From positions 1-64,000 of the forward strand of contig CALWSR010000017.1 in the NCBI GenBank assembly GCA_944384265.1: a stretch of DNA of 64,000 nucleotides, read 5' to 3'. Positions 17,133 through 26,154 of this stretch are shown here, in pieces. The position numbers and the translations under genes were made by a program. The stretch is from an uncultured Clostridia bacterium (GTDB lineage Bacteria > Bacillota > Clostridia > Lachnospirales > Anaerotignaceae). The stretch's first letter is position 1. Each line of letters begins with the position of its first letter. The notes below the pieces were generated by a model. The model saw nothing but the letters and a program-made list of their open reading frames with translations, was not told the DNA's origin and made no database searches.

Positions 17133-17165
17133 TTCTGTTACTTTAATATGAAATAGAATGCTATG
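17133..17165 (+). repeat. Dispersed 33-bp degenerate repeat, copy 2
   Basis: TTCTGTTACTTTAATATGAA opens a block that aligns without gaps to 9804-9836 and 27004-27036. It sits just upstream of the HAD gene start. Confidence 0.55.
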
Positions 17166-17413
17166 AAACACTGCTTCTGCCCTCAAATCCACCTCTCTCC
17201 CCTTCCACAGCCTGTCAAAAGGGCCTTTACAGAGAACTGCTGCAATGCCCCAATCCTTTTGTTTGCTTTTTTTTAAAAAGCAGCGTCCATCTTTTTGGTA
17301 TATTTTTAAAATTCATATTTTCAATACCATGTCATTTTTCATATTAACGCAACACATCCGTTTTCAAGCTCTCTTTTTTTTCATGAGAAAATAAAAGGTT
17401 ATGAAGCATTGAT

Positions 17414-17446
17414 TTTACAGCCAAAAGCAGTTTTCTGCATTTCTTC
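17414..17446 (+). repeat. Dispersed repeat block matching 9841-9873
   Basis: TTTACAGCCAAAAGCAG followed by TTCTGCATTTCT matches TTTACAGTCAAAATCAG and TTCTGCATTTCT at 9841-9873 with few differences. Confidence 0.5.
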
Positions 17447-17863
17447 TCTGCCATAGCCTAAGAAATGGAATTTTTAAAGTCCCCCTTTAAGCATAGGGCG
17501 TTTAGAGCGATTTCCAATGTCCTAAATTTCTTTTGTTTCCTTCTTTCAAAGACAGTAACACATTTATTCTATTTTGAAACATTATGCCATACACTTTTTA
17601 TATCACACATTCCTTTTAAGGAATCCGCTGCCTTCATGATAAAACAGAAAACTATGAAGTGCTGCATTACCGGCCAAAAGTCGCCCTTCTAAAATTCCTT
17701 TTTATACCATTTGCTTTGATTTTTCCTTCTATGACAGGGGATTGAAGGACATTCAAAATGCTCCTAATTTTTTTACTTCACTTTTTCAATATAAAATGTA
17801 ATATTTTTAAACTGCATACCTACCATATTGTATTATTTTTTATAGAAACCCAGCACATCTATA

Positions 17864-18898
17864 TTAAGGCACAATTTTAATTTTTTCCATTGTAATATCC
17901 TTTATTTCAAAACAGCCTGTCATCAGCATGGTTTGTTTCAATTCTTTTATCACCTTTTCTGTGTAAATCCTTACTCCCTCTTCCTTTGCACCATAGGCTG
18001 CAATAGCATAGGGCCTGCCAATCAATACACCGTCTGCACCCAAAGCAATCATTTTAAACACATCGCTTCCGGTACGAACACCACCGTCTACAAACACCTT
18101 CACTGCATCTCCCACTGCTTTTTTAATTTCCGGAAGCATTTCTGCCGTGGAAAGTCCATCTTCTATGACACGTCCCCCATGGTTGGAAACCACAATGCCA
18201 TATACCCCTGCTTCCACCGCCTCTATTGCCTCTTTGGCTGTCATAATGCCTTTGACCACAAAGGGCAGCTTTGTGGAGGAAACAATCTCTTTTAAATCCT
18301 GCTGACTTTTTGGCACAATAGGCTTTATGGTTTCATCATCAATGGAAGCCTGCAGTCCTATACCATCAACATCCATTGCAATTGCAAATACGCCGGCCTC
18401 CTCTGCCAAAGCAATTCTTTGCTTTACCACATCCATTTTCCAAGGCTTTAATGTGGGTATTGCCCAGCCGCCAAAATGCTTTGTAACCTCTAAAGGGGCA
18501 AAAAAACATTTGTCAAAAGCCCCGCCGCCTGTAAAAGCAACAATGCCTGCCTCCTTTGCTCCTGCTACCACTGCCTTTGCATATGTTTCATCATTCAAAA
18601 AGGGCGTGTATGTAAAATCAGGCATACCAATGGGGGCACAAAACACAGGTGCCGCAAATGTTTTTGAAAACAATGTCACTTCTGTATTTTGCTTTTCTTC
18701 TTTTTGTGCCAATACATTCATGTGTATTTTAACATGGTCTGCTAAATACTGATAATTTCTTTGAAAGGTACGCCCCAGGCCCCTTCCTCCCGGCCCCGGT
18801 GAAATCCCCCTGCAAGCTATGCCGTTGCATTCTGTGCAAACCTTGCACCGTGGTGCCATTGTTTCTTTTGCTCTTTTTAAAACCTCTTGATAATTCAT
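17864..18898 (-). CDS. FMN-dependent 2-hydroxyacid oxidase-like protein
   Basis: This 344-residue protein is an FMN-binding TIM barrel of the lactate/glycolate oxidase family. The catalytic SNHGG, the FMN-binding lysine in LPFVVKGIMT and the phosphate motif DGGVRTGSDVFKMIALGADG, then LIGRP, are all present. Unlike classical oxidases, it has an N-terminal cluster of four cysteines (C18, C21, C24, C29 in RCKVCTECNGIAC), which may hold a metal or Fe-S centre; this occurs in a subset of homologues from anaerobes. It overlaps the DUF4491-type gene upstream by ATGA, so the two are translationally coupled. In an anaerobe it may act as a dehydrogenase rather than an oxidase. Confidence 0.88.
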   Translation of the reverse strand: MNYQEVLKRAKETMAPRCKVCTECNGIACRGISPGPGGRGLGRTFQRNYQYLADHVKIHMNVLAQKEEKQNTEVTLFSKTFAAPVFCAPIGMPDFTYTPFLNDETYAKAVVAGAKEAGIVAFTGGGAFDKCFFAPLEVTKHFGGWAIPTLKPWKMDVVKQRIALAEEAGVFAIAMDVDGIGLQASIDDETIKPIVPKSQQDLKEIVSSTKLPFVVKGIMTAKEAIEAVEAGVYGIVVSNHGGRVIEDGLSTAEMLPEIKKAVGDAVKVFVDGGVRTGSDVFKMIALGADGVLIGRPYAIAAYGAKEEGVRIYTEKVIKELKQTMLMTGCFEIKDITMEKIKIVP

Positions 18899-19194
18899 TT
18901 CATATTCTCCTTATTTCTATTGGGATTTTTGGGAAACCATCCCTTTTCCACTCTTTTTTCCTGCTCGTATAGCTCAATGATACTCCATAGACAGGTGATT
19001 CCTGTCACAGCCAGTATAATGCTGATTAACACATTTTCTATAAAAAGAGAGCCTGCTACAAAAAAAAGGCCTGCCATGCCAAAAACAGGCCATATTTTTT
19101 TAGAAAAATAATATTCTGCTTTAATGACAATGGGATGAAATAATCCAATCAATAAAAACGTAATCACCCCTACTATCACACCACTATAATGCAT
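18895..19194 (-). CDS. DUF4491-family membrane protein
   Basis: The 99-residue protein has three predicted membrane helices (VIVGVITFLLIGLFHPIVI, WPVFGMAGLFFVAGSLFI, VLISIILAVTGITCLWSI) and the characteristic ending ELYEQEKRVEKGWFPKNPNR. This is the DUF4491 pattern, a small inner-membrane family of unknown function common in Firmicutes. Its stop overlaps the start of the hydroxyacid-oxidase gene (ATGA), so both proteins are made from one mRNA at linked rates. Function is unknown. AAAGGAGG precedes the start codon. Confidence 0.85.
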   Translation of the reverse strand: MHYSGVIVGVITFLLIGLFHPIVIKAEYYFSKKIWPVFGMAGLFFVAGSLFIENVLISIILAVTGITCLWSIIELYEQEKRVEKGWFPKNPNRNKENMK

Positions 19195-20174
19195 TGCTTT
19201 CCTCCTTTTTTATTTTTTGGATGTGTTACATTGATATGAAAAATCATATGGTGTTGTTTAAAAATATAACAAGAAGCTTGCTGTTATTCTCACTAAACAA
19301 ATAACTGAAGGCTTTTTAATACTTTCACCCTTTGCAGTCTATAAAATGGGAAAAAATACAGAGGACTGATTTTGGTTATAAAATATATTTCAGCCAAAAA
19401 GGAATTCCTTGCCCTCTCTGCTGATAAAAGCCAAAATAGCAGGATTGTTTTCGTGAGGAGTAAAACTGCCAAAAATACAGGACTGTTCCAATCGTCTTCC
19501 ATTTCTTTGATAATCTTTTATAGCAATGCTCTTATACTATTTTCAAATCTTATCGTTATCATATCATTTTTCCCACGAAATGAACACATACTATTTTTTA
19601 ATAAAAATGCATAATTCTAAAATATCAAAATAGAAATAGTTTGTAAACCTATTTTTTATAGATTACATAAACCAAAATCATGCTCCTCTCCCTTTCTCCG
19701 CCTTTCGTTGCGTCACAAAGGTGAATCCACACCTTTCCATATTTTCATGCTGCAATAGATTGGCTTTAAAAGGTATTTCGGTATCGTAGTCCCCCCCATT
19801 TTGCTTATTGATGTACAGGTGTGTTTTTCTGCTTATCCGGAAATCCTCTTGAAATCGGTTTATTATGTAAAGCTGTTTTTTTGTGTTTATTCCATACTTT
19901 TGGCCTCATTTACTTTCCTTCACACCATCACTTTTTTCAGAATGCATAAAATTTGATTTTGTCATTGTCACCATTGGATTTTATAAAACAAAAAATCCCC
20001 TTATAAAAAACAATATAAATATATAACACCTTTATGAAAGGAATTGTCAATACAAAAACACGAGAAAGTGTCATGCAAGCCATTTTTTACACACAGATAA
20101 ATAAAATATAGAAAAAAGCACTTTTGTATCTGCCCCATATTTTTGATAGAATTTATTTATACTATATCCACAGA
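19195..20174. other. ~980-bp gap with a possible degraded frame
   Basis: No full gene. On the minus strand, about 19678-19930 reads NRFQEDFRISRKTHLYINKQ then NGGDYDTEIPFKANLLQHEN and MERCGFTFVTQRKAEKG before a stop. This looks protein-like but lacks a start codon and I cannot assign it. The remainder has no structure I can interpret. Confidence 0.3.
19678..19930 (-). pseudogene. Possible C-terminal gene remnant, unidentified
   Basis: An open minus-strand frame of about 80 codons without a usable start ends at TGA 19678-19680. Its composition (balanced charged and aromatic residues, ERCGFTFV) is more like coding sequence than the surrounding gap. No family recognised. Confidence 0.25.
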
Positions 20175-20666
20175 CTATACCATATTTCTCATATAGACGT
20201 CCATAGCTTCTCTGGTTTTAAAAAGAATACTATTTTTCGTTGTGCCGTATTTTTTTAACAGTTCATATATTTGAGGCAGCTGTTGGCTGTGAAAATCACA
20301 AATATACTGCTTAAACTCATCATCAAACGCCGTTTCTATCCATGGCAAATCTTCACGTTTGTGGCCTATGCGGGATTTTGCCCCCAAAATGCAGCTTTCC
20401 AAAGGAATATCCAAGAAAAATATAGTATCGCATTGTTTTATGCGCTGCTTGAGAGTACGCAGATAATTTCCGTCAATAATCCACATTGGTTTACAAAGTA
20501 TTTCTTCTAATTTACTGTCAAATTCCTCTGGCGTAATATTTGTTTTGTCTGGTTTGTGCCAAATCATATCTAAATAATATAACGGCAGATTTGTTTCATC
20601 CCTCAATCTGCGGGCAAATGTACTTTTTCCACTTCCCGGACATCCAATGACAATCACTTTTTTCAT
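20175..20666 (-). CDS. P-loop nucleotide kinase-like protein (topology-modulation/FlaR type)
   Basis: The 163-residue protein starts VIVIGCPGSGKSTFARRL, a Walker A loop at residues ~8-15, followed by LPLYYLDMIWHKPDK, WIIDGNYLRTL and DTIFFLDIPL. This layout belongs to the small adenylate-kinase-like proteins often annotated as DNA topology modulation protein or AAA family ATPase, common in Firmicutes. The real substrate is unknown; the conserved WIIDGNY and RIGHKRED segments suggest phosphorylation of a small molecule or nucleotide. AGGAGG precedes the ATG. Single-gene transcript. Confidence 0.82.
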   Translation of the reverse strand: MKKVIVIGCPGSGKSTFARRLRDETNLPLYYLDMIWHKPDKTNITPEEFDSKLEEILCKPMWIIDGNYLRTLKQRIKQCDTIFFLDIPLESCILGAKSRIGHKREDLPWIETAFDDEFKQYICDFHSQQLPQIYELLKKYGTTKNSILFKTREAMDVYMRNMV

Positions 20667-20999
20667 ATTTGTTATTCCTCCTCAAATCACAATTTACTCA
20701 TTTTTATGATACCACTTGGACACAAAATAAGCCATTATTTTATAGTCTGCTCTTTATATCATAGCAATCTCCTTTGCTCCATCAATATTTATAAAAATCT
20801 CTCTCAAAAAAATCAAAAATAGTGACAAACATATTTCTATCAAAGGTTTTTTCCTCCAAAATAAATGGTTTGATAGACTGACGCTTTCAAAAATATGATA
20901 TTTTTTTCAGAAATACATTATTGTAAAAAATGTTATTTTATAGTAAAATTTATCATATAATAATAAATATTAAATCAATAAGTTAAGGAGGAATTGATT
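20667..20999. other. Divergent intergenic region with superoxide dismutase promoter
   Basis: The 330-bp AT-rich region has no gene. A likely promoter for the dismutase reads TTGTAA (about 20922) - 17 bp - TAAAAT on the plus strand. Confidence 0.4.
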
Positions 21000-21611
21000 A
21001 TGTTTTCATTGGAAAAACTGCCTTATGACTATATTGCATTAGAACCCTATATTGATACACAAACCATGTACATCCATCACGACAAGCATTTACAAACATA
21101 TGTGGATAACCTCAATGCTGCATTAAAGGACTATCCTCAATACCAGGACTGGTCATTGAAAGAATTGATTTGCAAACAAAAAAATCTGCCGGAGCAAATT
21201 CAAACCCCTGTCAAAAACAATGCAGGAGGCGTTTATAACCATAATCTGTATTTTGAAGGCATGGCGCCTGCCGGCACAACCTCTTTTTCCGGCACATTGG
21301 CAGACGCCATTGTAAAAACATATGGCTCTTATGAAGATTTTTTAGCAAAATTAAAATCTGCCGCCTTGGGACAATTTGGCTCCGGCTGGGCATGGCTGGT
21401 ATCAGACAGAAAAGGGCATCTTCAAATCATATCCACACCAAATCAGGATACACCACTTCCCATGAATCTTACTCCCATTTTGTTGGTAGATGTTTGGGAA
21501 CACGCTTATTATTTAAAATATCAAAATATGCGGGCTTCTTATTTTGATAATTGGGTAAATGTTATCAACTGGGATGTTGCCGAAAAAAGATATCAAGAAA
21601 GTATGCAGTAA
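21000..21611 (+). CDS. Fe/Mn superoxide dismutase
   Basis: From ATG 21000 (AAGGAGG eight bases upstream; the TTG at 20994 is less well placed) the 203-residue enzyme converts superoxide to oxygen and hydrogen peroxide. The N-terminal helical domain has TMYIHHDKHLQTYVDNLN (first His ligand) and NNAGGVYNHNLYF (second His ligand); the C-terminal domain has LGQFGSGWAWLV and LLVDVWEHAYYLKYQN, which supplies the Asp and His ligands. The GAAP-like stretch is FEGMAPAGTTSF. The usual Trp before NH is replaced by Tyr (VYNHN). A GGGGCTGTTGA hairpin follows the gene. It is one of two oxygen-defence genes in the window. Confidence 0.93.
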   Translation: MFSLEKLPYDYIALEPYIDTQTMYIHHDKHLQTYVDNLNAALKDYPQYQDWSLKELICKQKNLPEQIQTPVKNNAGGVYNHNLYFEGMAPAGTTSFSGTLADAIVKTYGSYEDFLAKLKSAALGQFGSGWAWLVSDRKGHLQIISTPNQDTPLPMNLTPILLVDVWEHAYYLKYQNMRASYFDNWVNVINWDVAEKRYQESMQ

Positions 21612-21635
21612 TACCATATTGCCGCAGTAAAAACC

Positions 21636-21666
21636 AATGGGGCTGTTGAGAAATCAACAGCCCCAT
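21636..21666 (+). terminator. Terminator-like hairpin after superoxide dismutase
   Basis: TGGGGCTGTTGA and TCAACAGCCCCA form a perfect 12-bp stem with a GAAA loop, 27 bp after the stop. The U-tract is weak (ATGAAATAT). Confidence 0.6.
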
Positions 21667-22054
21667 GAAATATACATAGCCGGGCTTTATACTGTATTGC
21701 TGTGGGTTAAAGACTTATTATGATTGCTTGTATTGCTTTGCAGTGCCGTGCCATCTATTTCACACTTTTTTAAAATTTCTGCTGTCTTTATTACACCACA
21801 CTGCCATTTTCTGCTTTTTATTTTGTTTTTTATTGGCATTGCATCCCCTTTCTTTTAATCCCTTTTTTTATTACATCACAGCACCATCTTCTGTTTTTTT
21901 ATTTTTTATGGGTTGTACAATCTTACTTCTGACAGTTCACTGCCAAATTGCAGTCTTTTTCGCAAAAACACACTTATGAGCATTTCATAAAACCATATCA
22001 CTTTTTTTCAAAACACCATTCTATCCATCACACTGCTTCTTTTTTCAAACACCG
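21667..22054. other. Repetitive AT-rich gap
   Basis: No supported gene. Two imperfect ~50-bp direct repeats beginning TTATTACAYCACA occur near 21791 and 21868, each followed by CCATnTTCTG and T-rich DNA. Related phrases occur near 10082 and 40935. Confidence 0.4.
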
Positions 22055-23080
22055 CTATTTTATCAGCATGGCATCTCCAAAGCTAAAAAAGCGATATTTT
22101 TGTTTCACAGCCTCATGATAAGCATGAAGTGTATTTTCTTTTCCTGCCAAAGCTGAAACAAGCATAATCAATGTGGATTCAGGCAAATGAAAATTGGTAA
22201 TCAAACAATCTACGGCACGGAAGTTATATCCGGGATAAATAAATATATTTGTCCAACCGCTTTTTCCATGGACAATGCCATTTTCATCTGTGACAGATTC
22301 CAATGTCCTTGTGCTTGTAGTACCCACAGCAATGACACTGCCCCCTGCTTTTTTGGTTTCATTGATGATATCAGCCTGCTGCTGCTCCACTACATAATAT
22401 TCGGAATGCATTTCATGCTCCAAAATATTTTCTGCTTTCACCGGACGAAATGTACCCAATCCTACGTGCAATGTCACATAGGCAATTTTGACTCCCTTCT
22501 TTTGAATTTCATGCAGCAATGCCGGTGTAAAATGAAGTCCGGCAGTGGGTGCGGCAGCAGAGCCCTCTTGCTTTGCATACACTGTTTGATATCTGTTTTT
22601 ATCCTTCAGCTGATGTGTAATATAAGGAGGGAGGGGCATTTCTCCCAGCTCCTCTAATATTTGCTCAAAAATACCATCATATACAAACTGTATGATACGA
22701 TTGCCGCCTTCCACAATTTCCAGCACCTCTGCCTTCAGCTTTCCATTTCCAAACAATATCATATCTCCCGGTTTTGCTTTTTTCCCCGGTTTTACCAGCA
22801 CCTCCCATCTGTCCATATCCTTTCTGGTCAAAAGAAGCACTTCTATTTTTGCCCCCGTATTTTTTCTTTCTCCAATCAATCTTGCAGGCATCACCTTGGT
22901 ATCGTTTAATACCAAACAATCCCCCTCATGTACATATTGTAAAATGTCATAAAAGCTTTTATGCTCTATTGCTCCTGTATTTTTATCCAAAACCAAAAGC
23001 CGGGAAGAGGCTCTGTCTAAAAGAGGCTCCTGTGCAATCAGCTCCTGTGGCAGTTCAAAATAAAAATCCTGTGTTTTCAT
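22055..23080 (-). CDS. queA: S-adenosylmethionine:tRNA ribosyltransferase-isomerase
   Basis: The 341-residue enzyme transfers and isomerises the ribosyl moiety of SAM onto preQ1 in tRNA wobble position 34, giving epoxyqueuosine. It is recognised by [59 protein letters not shown] and [10 protein letters not shown] followed by TSTRTLES, all typical of QueA. Full family length. queT and a preQ1 riboswitch lie 15 kb away, so queuosine synthesis is served by salvage or synthesis of preQ1 in this organism. The gene seems to stand alone; a GAGAAAG site precedes the ATG. Confidence 0.95.
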   Translation of the reverse strand: MKTQDFYFELPQELIAQEPLLDRASSRLLVLDKNTGAIEHKSFYDILQYVHEGDCLVLNDTKVMPARLIGERKNTGAKIEVLLLTRKDMDRWEVLVKPGKKAKPGDMILFGNGKLKAEVLEIVEGGNRIIQFVYDGIFEQILEELGEMPLPPYITHQLKDKNRYQTVYAKQEGSAAAPTAGLHFTPALLHEIQKKGVKIAYVTLHVGLGTFRPVKAENILEHEMHSEYYVVEQQQADIINETKKAGGSVIAVGTTSTRTLESVTDENGIVHGKSGWTNIFIYPGYNFRAVDCLITNFHLPESTLIMLVSALAGKENTLHAYHEAVKQKYRFFSFGDAMLIK

Positions 23081-23546
23081 TTTCTTTCTCCTATTTTCTT
23101 GTTGGATTTTGTTATTTTAATATTCGTAAAAGCATTGCTTTGGTACCATTTTTGTTTTTTTGGCAATGGGAATTTTGAAATCAAAACAGCCGGCCAAGCT
23201 GTATGATAAAGCATAGGCATATTTTTTGTTTGCAAGCCCCCATTTTTTTACTATATCAATGCACAAAATCCTTTATTGTTCTTTTTCATTATAACATACG
23301 GCTTTATTTACAATACATTAGTTTAAATTCATTTCCCATTTCTGTCAAATACTTCTTTGCATAAAAATAAGTGCAGCTATGGAGTGAAGTACTCTCTGAC
23401 AACTACACTTTTATGGTGCTAAAAACGCCTGTATTTTTCATACAAAGGGTTTTTATATTTCAAAAATATTTTCATTGCTTTTTAAAAATCAATTTGTTTT
23501 TCATTGTCTTTCCAAGCCATTTTTGTCACAGTATGCTTTGTGCAGT
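23081..23546. other. Intergenic region, no gene seen
   Basis: About 465 bp. Near 23107 GTTATTTTAATATTCG resembles the 33-bp dispersed repeat. The phrase TTCATTGCTTTTTAAA (23475) recurs in other gaps (9931, 31589). No coding evidence. Confidence 0.35.
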
Positions 23547-24374
23547 CTATTGGCATTTTATATTTTTTTCAAATGCAGAAAATACATTTTGTTGTTTTGA
23601 GGTATCCAGCACAGCAAACAAAATGGTTTCAAATGCTCTGTCATATCCCTTTTCCAACAGCTCCTGCCACCACATTGCCACATCATCAGGCACATTACGA
23701 AACACACCACAGCCATATGCCCCCAATATAATGGTTTTACAGCCCTTTTCTGCAAATATGGAAAGTGCCAGCTCCATTCTTTTTTTCATCACTTTTTTGG
23801 CAACTTCTGCATTTTCTTTTTTCAACAAAACCTGTCCATAATTTACAGCAGGCAGCGTCAACACAGAGGCAGTTGTAAACTGTTGCAGCAGTGCAAATTT
23901 TTCATCTCTGAAAAACACCACATTTGGGGAATAAATTGCATGGTTTGTATACATCATTGTACCGCATTGTCTATTGATTTCATAATAGGCCTTGTGGGGC
24001 AGCAATGTTTCATAAAGTCCGCTGGAGGCGGCAATGCTCTCTTCCTGCGCCATTGCGCCGTTTAAAAAGCCTCCTCCGGGATTTTTGGCACTGGCAAAGT
24101 TTAAAATCCCCGTTTCATTTTGGTATTGCTTTGTACAATACAGCACTGCTTTGATTACAGAAATATTTTTTAAAAAAACATTTGCCTTTTTTCCGTCATG
24201 GCTGAAATATTGTTTTTCTACTAATTTTTGTCCTTCCTCCGGTGTAATCAGCAAGCTTTTTTCCACAGATTGTCTATGAGGCTCTGCAATGTCTATTTTT
24301 TGATTGCCATATAAATAATAGCCCCTTTGCAGTATTTCTAATGTTTGGTTTGCAATTTCCTTTCGATTCAGCAA
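23547..24374 (-). CDS. Poly(ADP-ribose) glycohydrolase-like macrodomain protein (DUF2263/TIGR02452)
   Basis: The 275-residue protein matches the bacterial PARG-type macrodomain family: an N-terminal helical segment (KEIANQTLEILQRGYY), then the ADP-ribose-binding core ILNFASAKNPGGGFLNGAMA followed by QEESIAASSGLYETL. The GGG-X6-8-QEE signature with two catalytic glutamates is intact. Further family motifs are CGTMMYTNHAIYSPNVVFFRD and LGAYGCGVFRN. Homologues remove poly- or mono-ADP-ribose from substrates. No ADP-ribosyltransferase is adjacent, but kptA, which also handles ADP-ribose chemistry, is 14 kb away. ATG follows a GGGAGGCG site. Confidence 0.9.
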   Translation of the reverse strand: MLNRKEIANQTLEILQRGYYLYGNQKIDIAEPHRQSVEKSLLITPEEGQKLVEKQYFSHDGKKANVFLKNISVIKAVLYCTKQYQNETGILNFASAKNPGGGFLNGAMAQEESIAASSGLYETLLPHKAYYEINRQCGTMMYTNHAIYSPNVVFFRDEKFALLQQFTTASVLTLPAVNYGQVLLKKENAEVAKKVMKKRMELALSIFAEKGCKTIILGAYGCGVFRNVPDDVAMWWQELLEKGYDRAFETILFAVLDTSKQQNVFSAFEKNIKCQ

Positions 24375-24406
24375 AATCGCCTCCCTTCTGTTGTCAGCAA
24401 CGGTAT

Positions 24407-25975
24407 TTATTCTATGGTAACACCGGTATAATAATGCTTTAATATGCCTTCATAATCACTGCCCTGCAATGCCATGCCCTGGGCTCCCTTTTGGCTCATG
24501 CCCACGCCATGTCCATTTCCTTTTCCTTCTATCACAAACACGCCTGTACCATTGTTTGTGCTGACTGCATCATTGGATGCGCCCACCACATTCACAGCCT
24601 CCTGCTCCACTGCTGTCTGCTGTGTATTTGTACTGACAGCCTGCTGCTGTTGGTTTACAGTGCTTTGTGGCAAAGCAGTATTCTCCTGCAAAGCCTCTGC
24701 GCTTTTGGGCTGTATTTTATCTATCATCACAGTAGTACTGGCACCGCCGCCTTTTCCATTGATTGTAAACATTTTGCTGGGCAGACTGCCTCCCAAGGAA
24801 GAAAAATAGGTGCGGATTTCATCCTTTGTCAAAATCCTTGTACCGCTTGTCCCAACCAGCTTCAGCTCTTGTACACGACCTCCCAGAGATACCTTTGAAA
24901 TGACCATATCCGTAACCTGTCCAATGTTATCCCCTTTTGCTGTTGTCAAATTTGTCAGCTGTGCCGCTGTAAATTCCCTTGTCCATGTGTTTGTATCCAC
25001 TTCATAGGTATCAGGCACCGCTTTCAAATATTCCACAGGAGCAGTCCAAATATCTTGGCTGTTTTCTGTATATCCTCCACTGCTGGCAAAAAATACAGCT
25101 TCAATGGGCGTACCGTTATAATAAATCACTTTTCCCTTTGTCTCATCCACTGCCGTGTTTGTGCTGGGCTGCTCTGCTTCTTTTCCTTTATAAACCTGAC
25201 AATGGACAGCATCACAAAGCTCATAGCCGTTTTCGCTATGGGCTTTCATTTTTGTAATCGTATAGGTTCTGGCTGCTACCGCCTGTGCCTTCAATGCTTC
25301 CGGGGCATAGCTGGGAGGCATTTCCGCCGGCACCACACCATATAAATATTCCTCCATAGAAATGGCATTGACAGGAGTGATATTTCCTCCATTGACACGA
25401 GTGCATTGCAGTCTTCCTCTGTATTGCTTTTGTGCCACTGTAAGAATGCCCTCTTGGTCTGCCGCACCAAATTGAGGTGTGATGATGTTTGTCAGTGCCA
25501 TTGTTTGTCCACTAGACTGTATGAGTATCATATTTGCCACAGAAGCCACATCCTCAGCAGGAAGTCCAGTTTTTTGGTTAATCTCTGTGCCGGTTAAGCC
25601 TTTTATGTATACCTTCCATTGGCCGCCGCCCACATAGGCCGGAACTGCATTTTCAACAGCGTCTGCATTTTCCTTCGCCATTTCATAGCTGGTGTATGTT
25701 TGTGCAATGGCTCCATAGGTGCCGCTTCCCACCGCCATGGTAAAGCCGCTTTCAGACTGAAGTGTTCCTCCGTCTACATACACGCCGTTTTCTTCTGCTC
25801 CTACTGTAATCATTTGATTTGCAATGGAAACAGAACTCATATCACTGCCTATGGCAGTCAGTCCAATATGTACTGTTGCAGGCACATCATGAGCAAATAC
25901 CTTTTGAGAATACCCTCCCATACATAATATGGCCGTTGCAGCCAAAAGCACTATTTTTTTTCCAAAAAATTTCAT
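24407..25975 (-). CDS. SpoIID/LytB-domain secreted protein with Gln-rich insertion
   Basis: The 522-residue protein has a signal peptide (LLAATAILCMGGYSQKVFAH), an unassigned N-terminal region and a SpoIID/LytB domain: SMEEYLYGVVPAEMPPSYAP and EALKAQAVAARTY contain the catalytic Glu (PAEMP), followed by GYTENSQDIW. SpoIID is a lytic transglycosylase that acts on septal peptidoglycan during engulfment. The last conserved block GKGNGHGVGMSQKGAQGMAL is separated from the rest by ~100 residues rich in Gln, Thr, Ser and Ala (TALPQSTVNQQQQAVSTNTQ), an insertion inside the domain. Its length and N-terminal extension suggest a LytB/amidase-enhancer type rather than true SpoIID, but this cannot be settled here. 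Confidence 0.88.
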   Translation of the reverse strand: MKFFGKKIVLLAATAILCMGGYSQKVFAHDVPATVHIGLTAIGSDMSSVSIANQMITVGAEENGVYVDGGTLQSESGFTMAVGSGTYGAIAQTYTSYEMAKENADAVENAVPAYVGGGQWKVYIKGLTGTEINQKTGLPAEDVASVANMILIQSSGQTMALTNIITPQFGAADQEGILTVAQKQYRGRLQCTRVNGGNITPVNAISMEEYLYGVVPAEMPPSYAPEALKAQAVAARTYTITKMKAHSENGYELCDAVHCQVYKGKEAEQPSTNTAVDETKGKVIYYNGTPIEAVFFASSGGYTENSQDIWTAPVEYLKAVPDTYEVDTNTWTREFTAAQLTNLTTAKGDNIGQVTDMVISKVSLGGRVQELKLVGTSGTRILTKDEIRTYFSSLGGSLPSKMFTINGKGGGASTTVMIDKIQPKSAEALQENTALPQSTVNQQQQAVSTNTQQTAVEQEAVNVVGASNDAVSTNNGTGVFVIEGKGNGHGVGMSQKGAQGMALQGSDYEGILKHYYTGVTIE

Positions 25976-26090
25976 TTTTTACAATCCCTCCACTCATTAT
26001 TTTGTCGTTTTATTATAAAATATTCTGGAAAAAAATACAAATTAAATTATTGTAACAACGCCGTCAAAGGGTACTGCTGTTTTCTGCAAA

Positions 26091-26126
26091 AAAAGAAACA
26101 GCCCTGTCATTGTGCTGTTTCTTGGC
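26091..26126 (-). terminator. Terminator for the 26.2-27.0 kb secreted-protein gene
   Basis: AAGAAACAGC (26093-26102) and GCTGTTTCTT (26114-26123) form a perfect 10-bp stem; on the minus strand it is followed by a U-rich tract. Confidence 0.7.
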
Positions 26127-26154
26127 CTTTCAAAAACAATTTAAATACATACCC

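Larger units (their letters stand above)
17106..17863. other. ~760-bp gene-poor gap with dispersed repeats
   Basis: No credible coding region. It carries copies of the degenerate repeats seen near 9.8 kb (17133-17165 and 17414-17446) plus a related phrase, TATGAAGTGCTGCATTACCG, near 17655. It appears to be eroded repetitive DNA. Confidence 0.45.

Noticed and set aside
21728..21979. Hydrophobic 83-codon frame after superoxide dismutase
   Set aside because: Composed of T-rich repeat-like DNA; no ribosome-binding site or homology signal.
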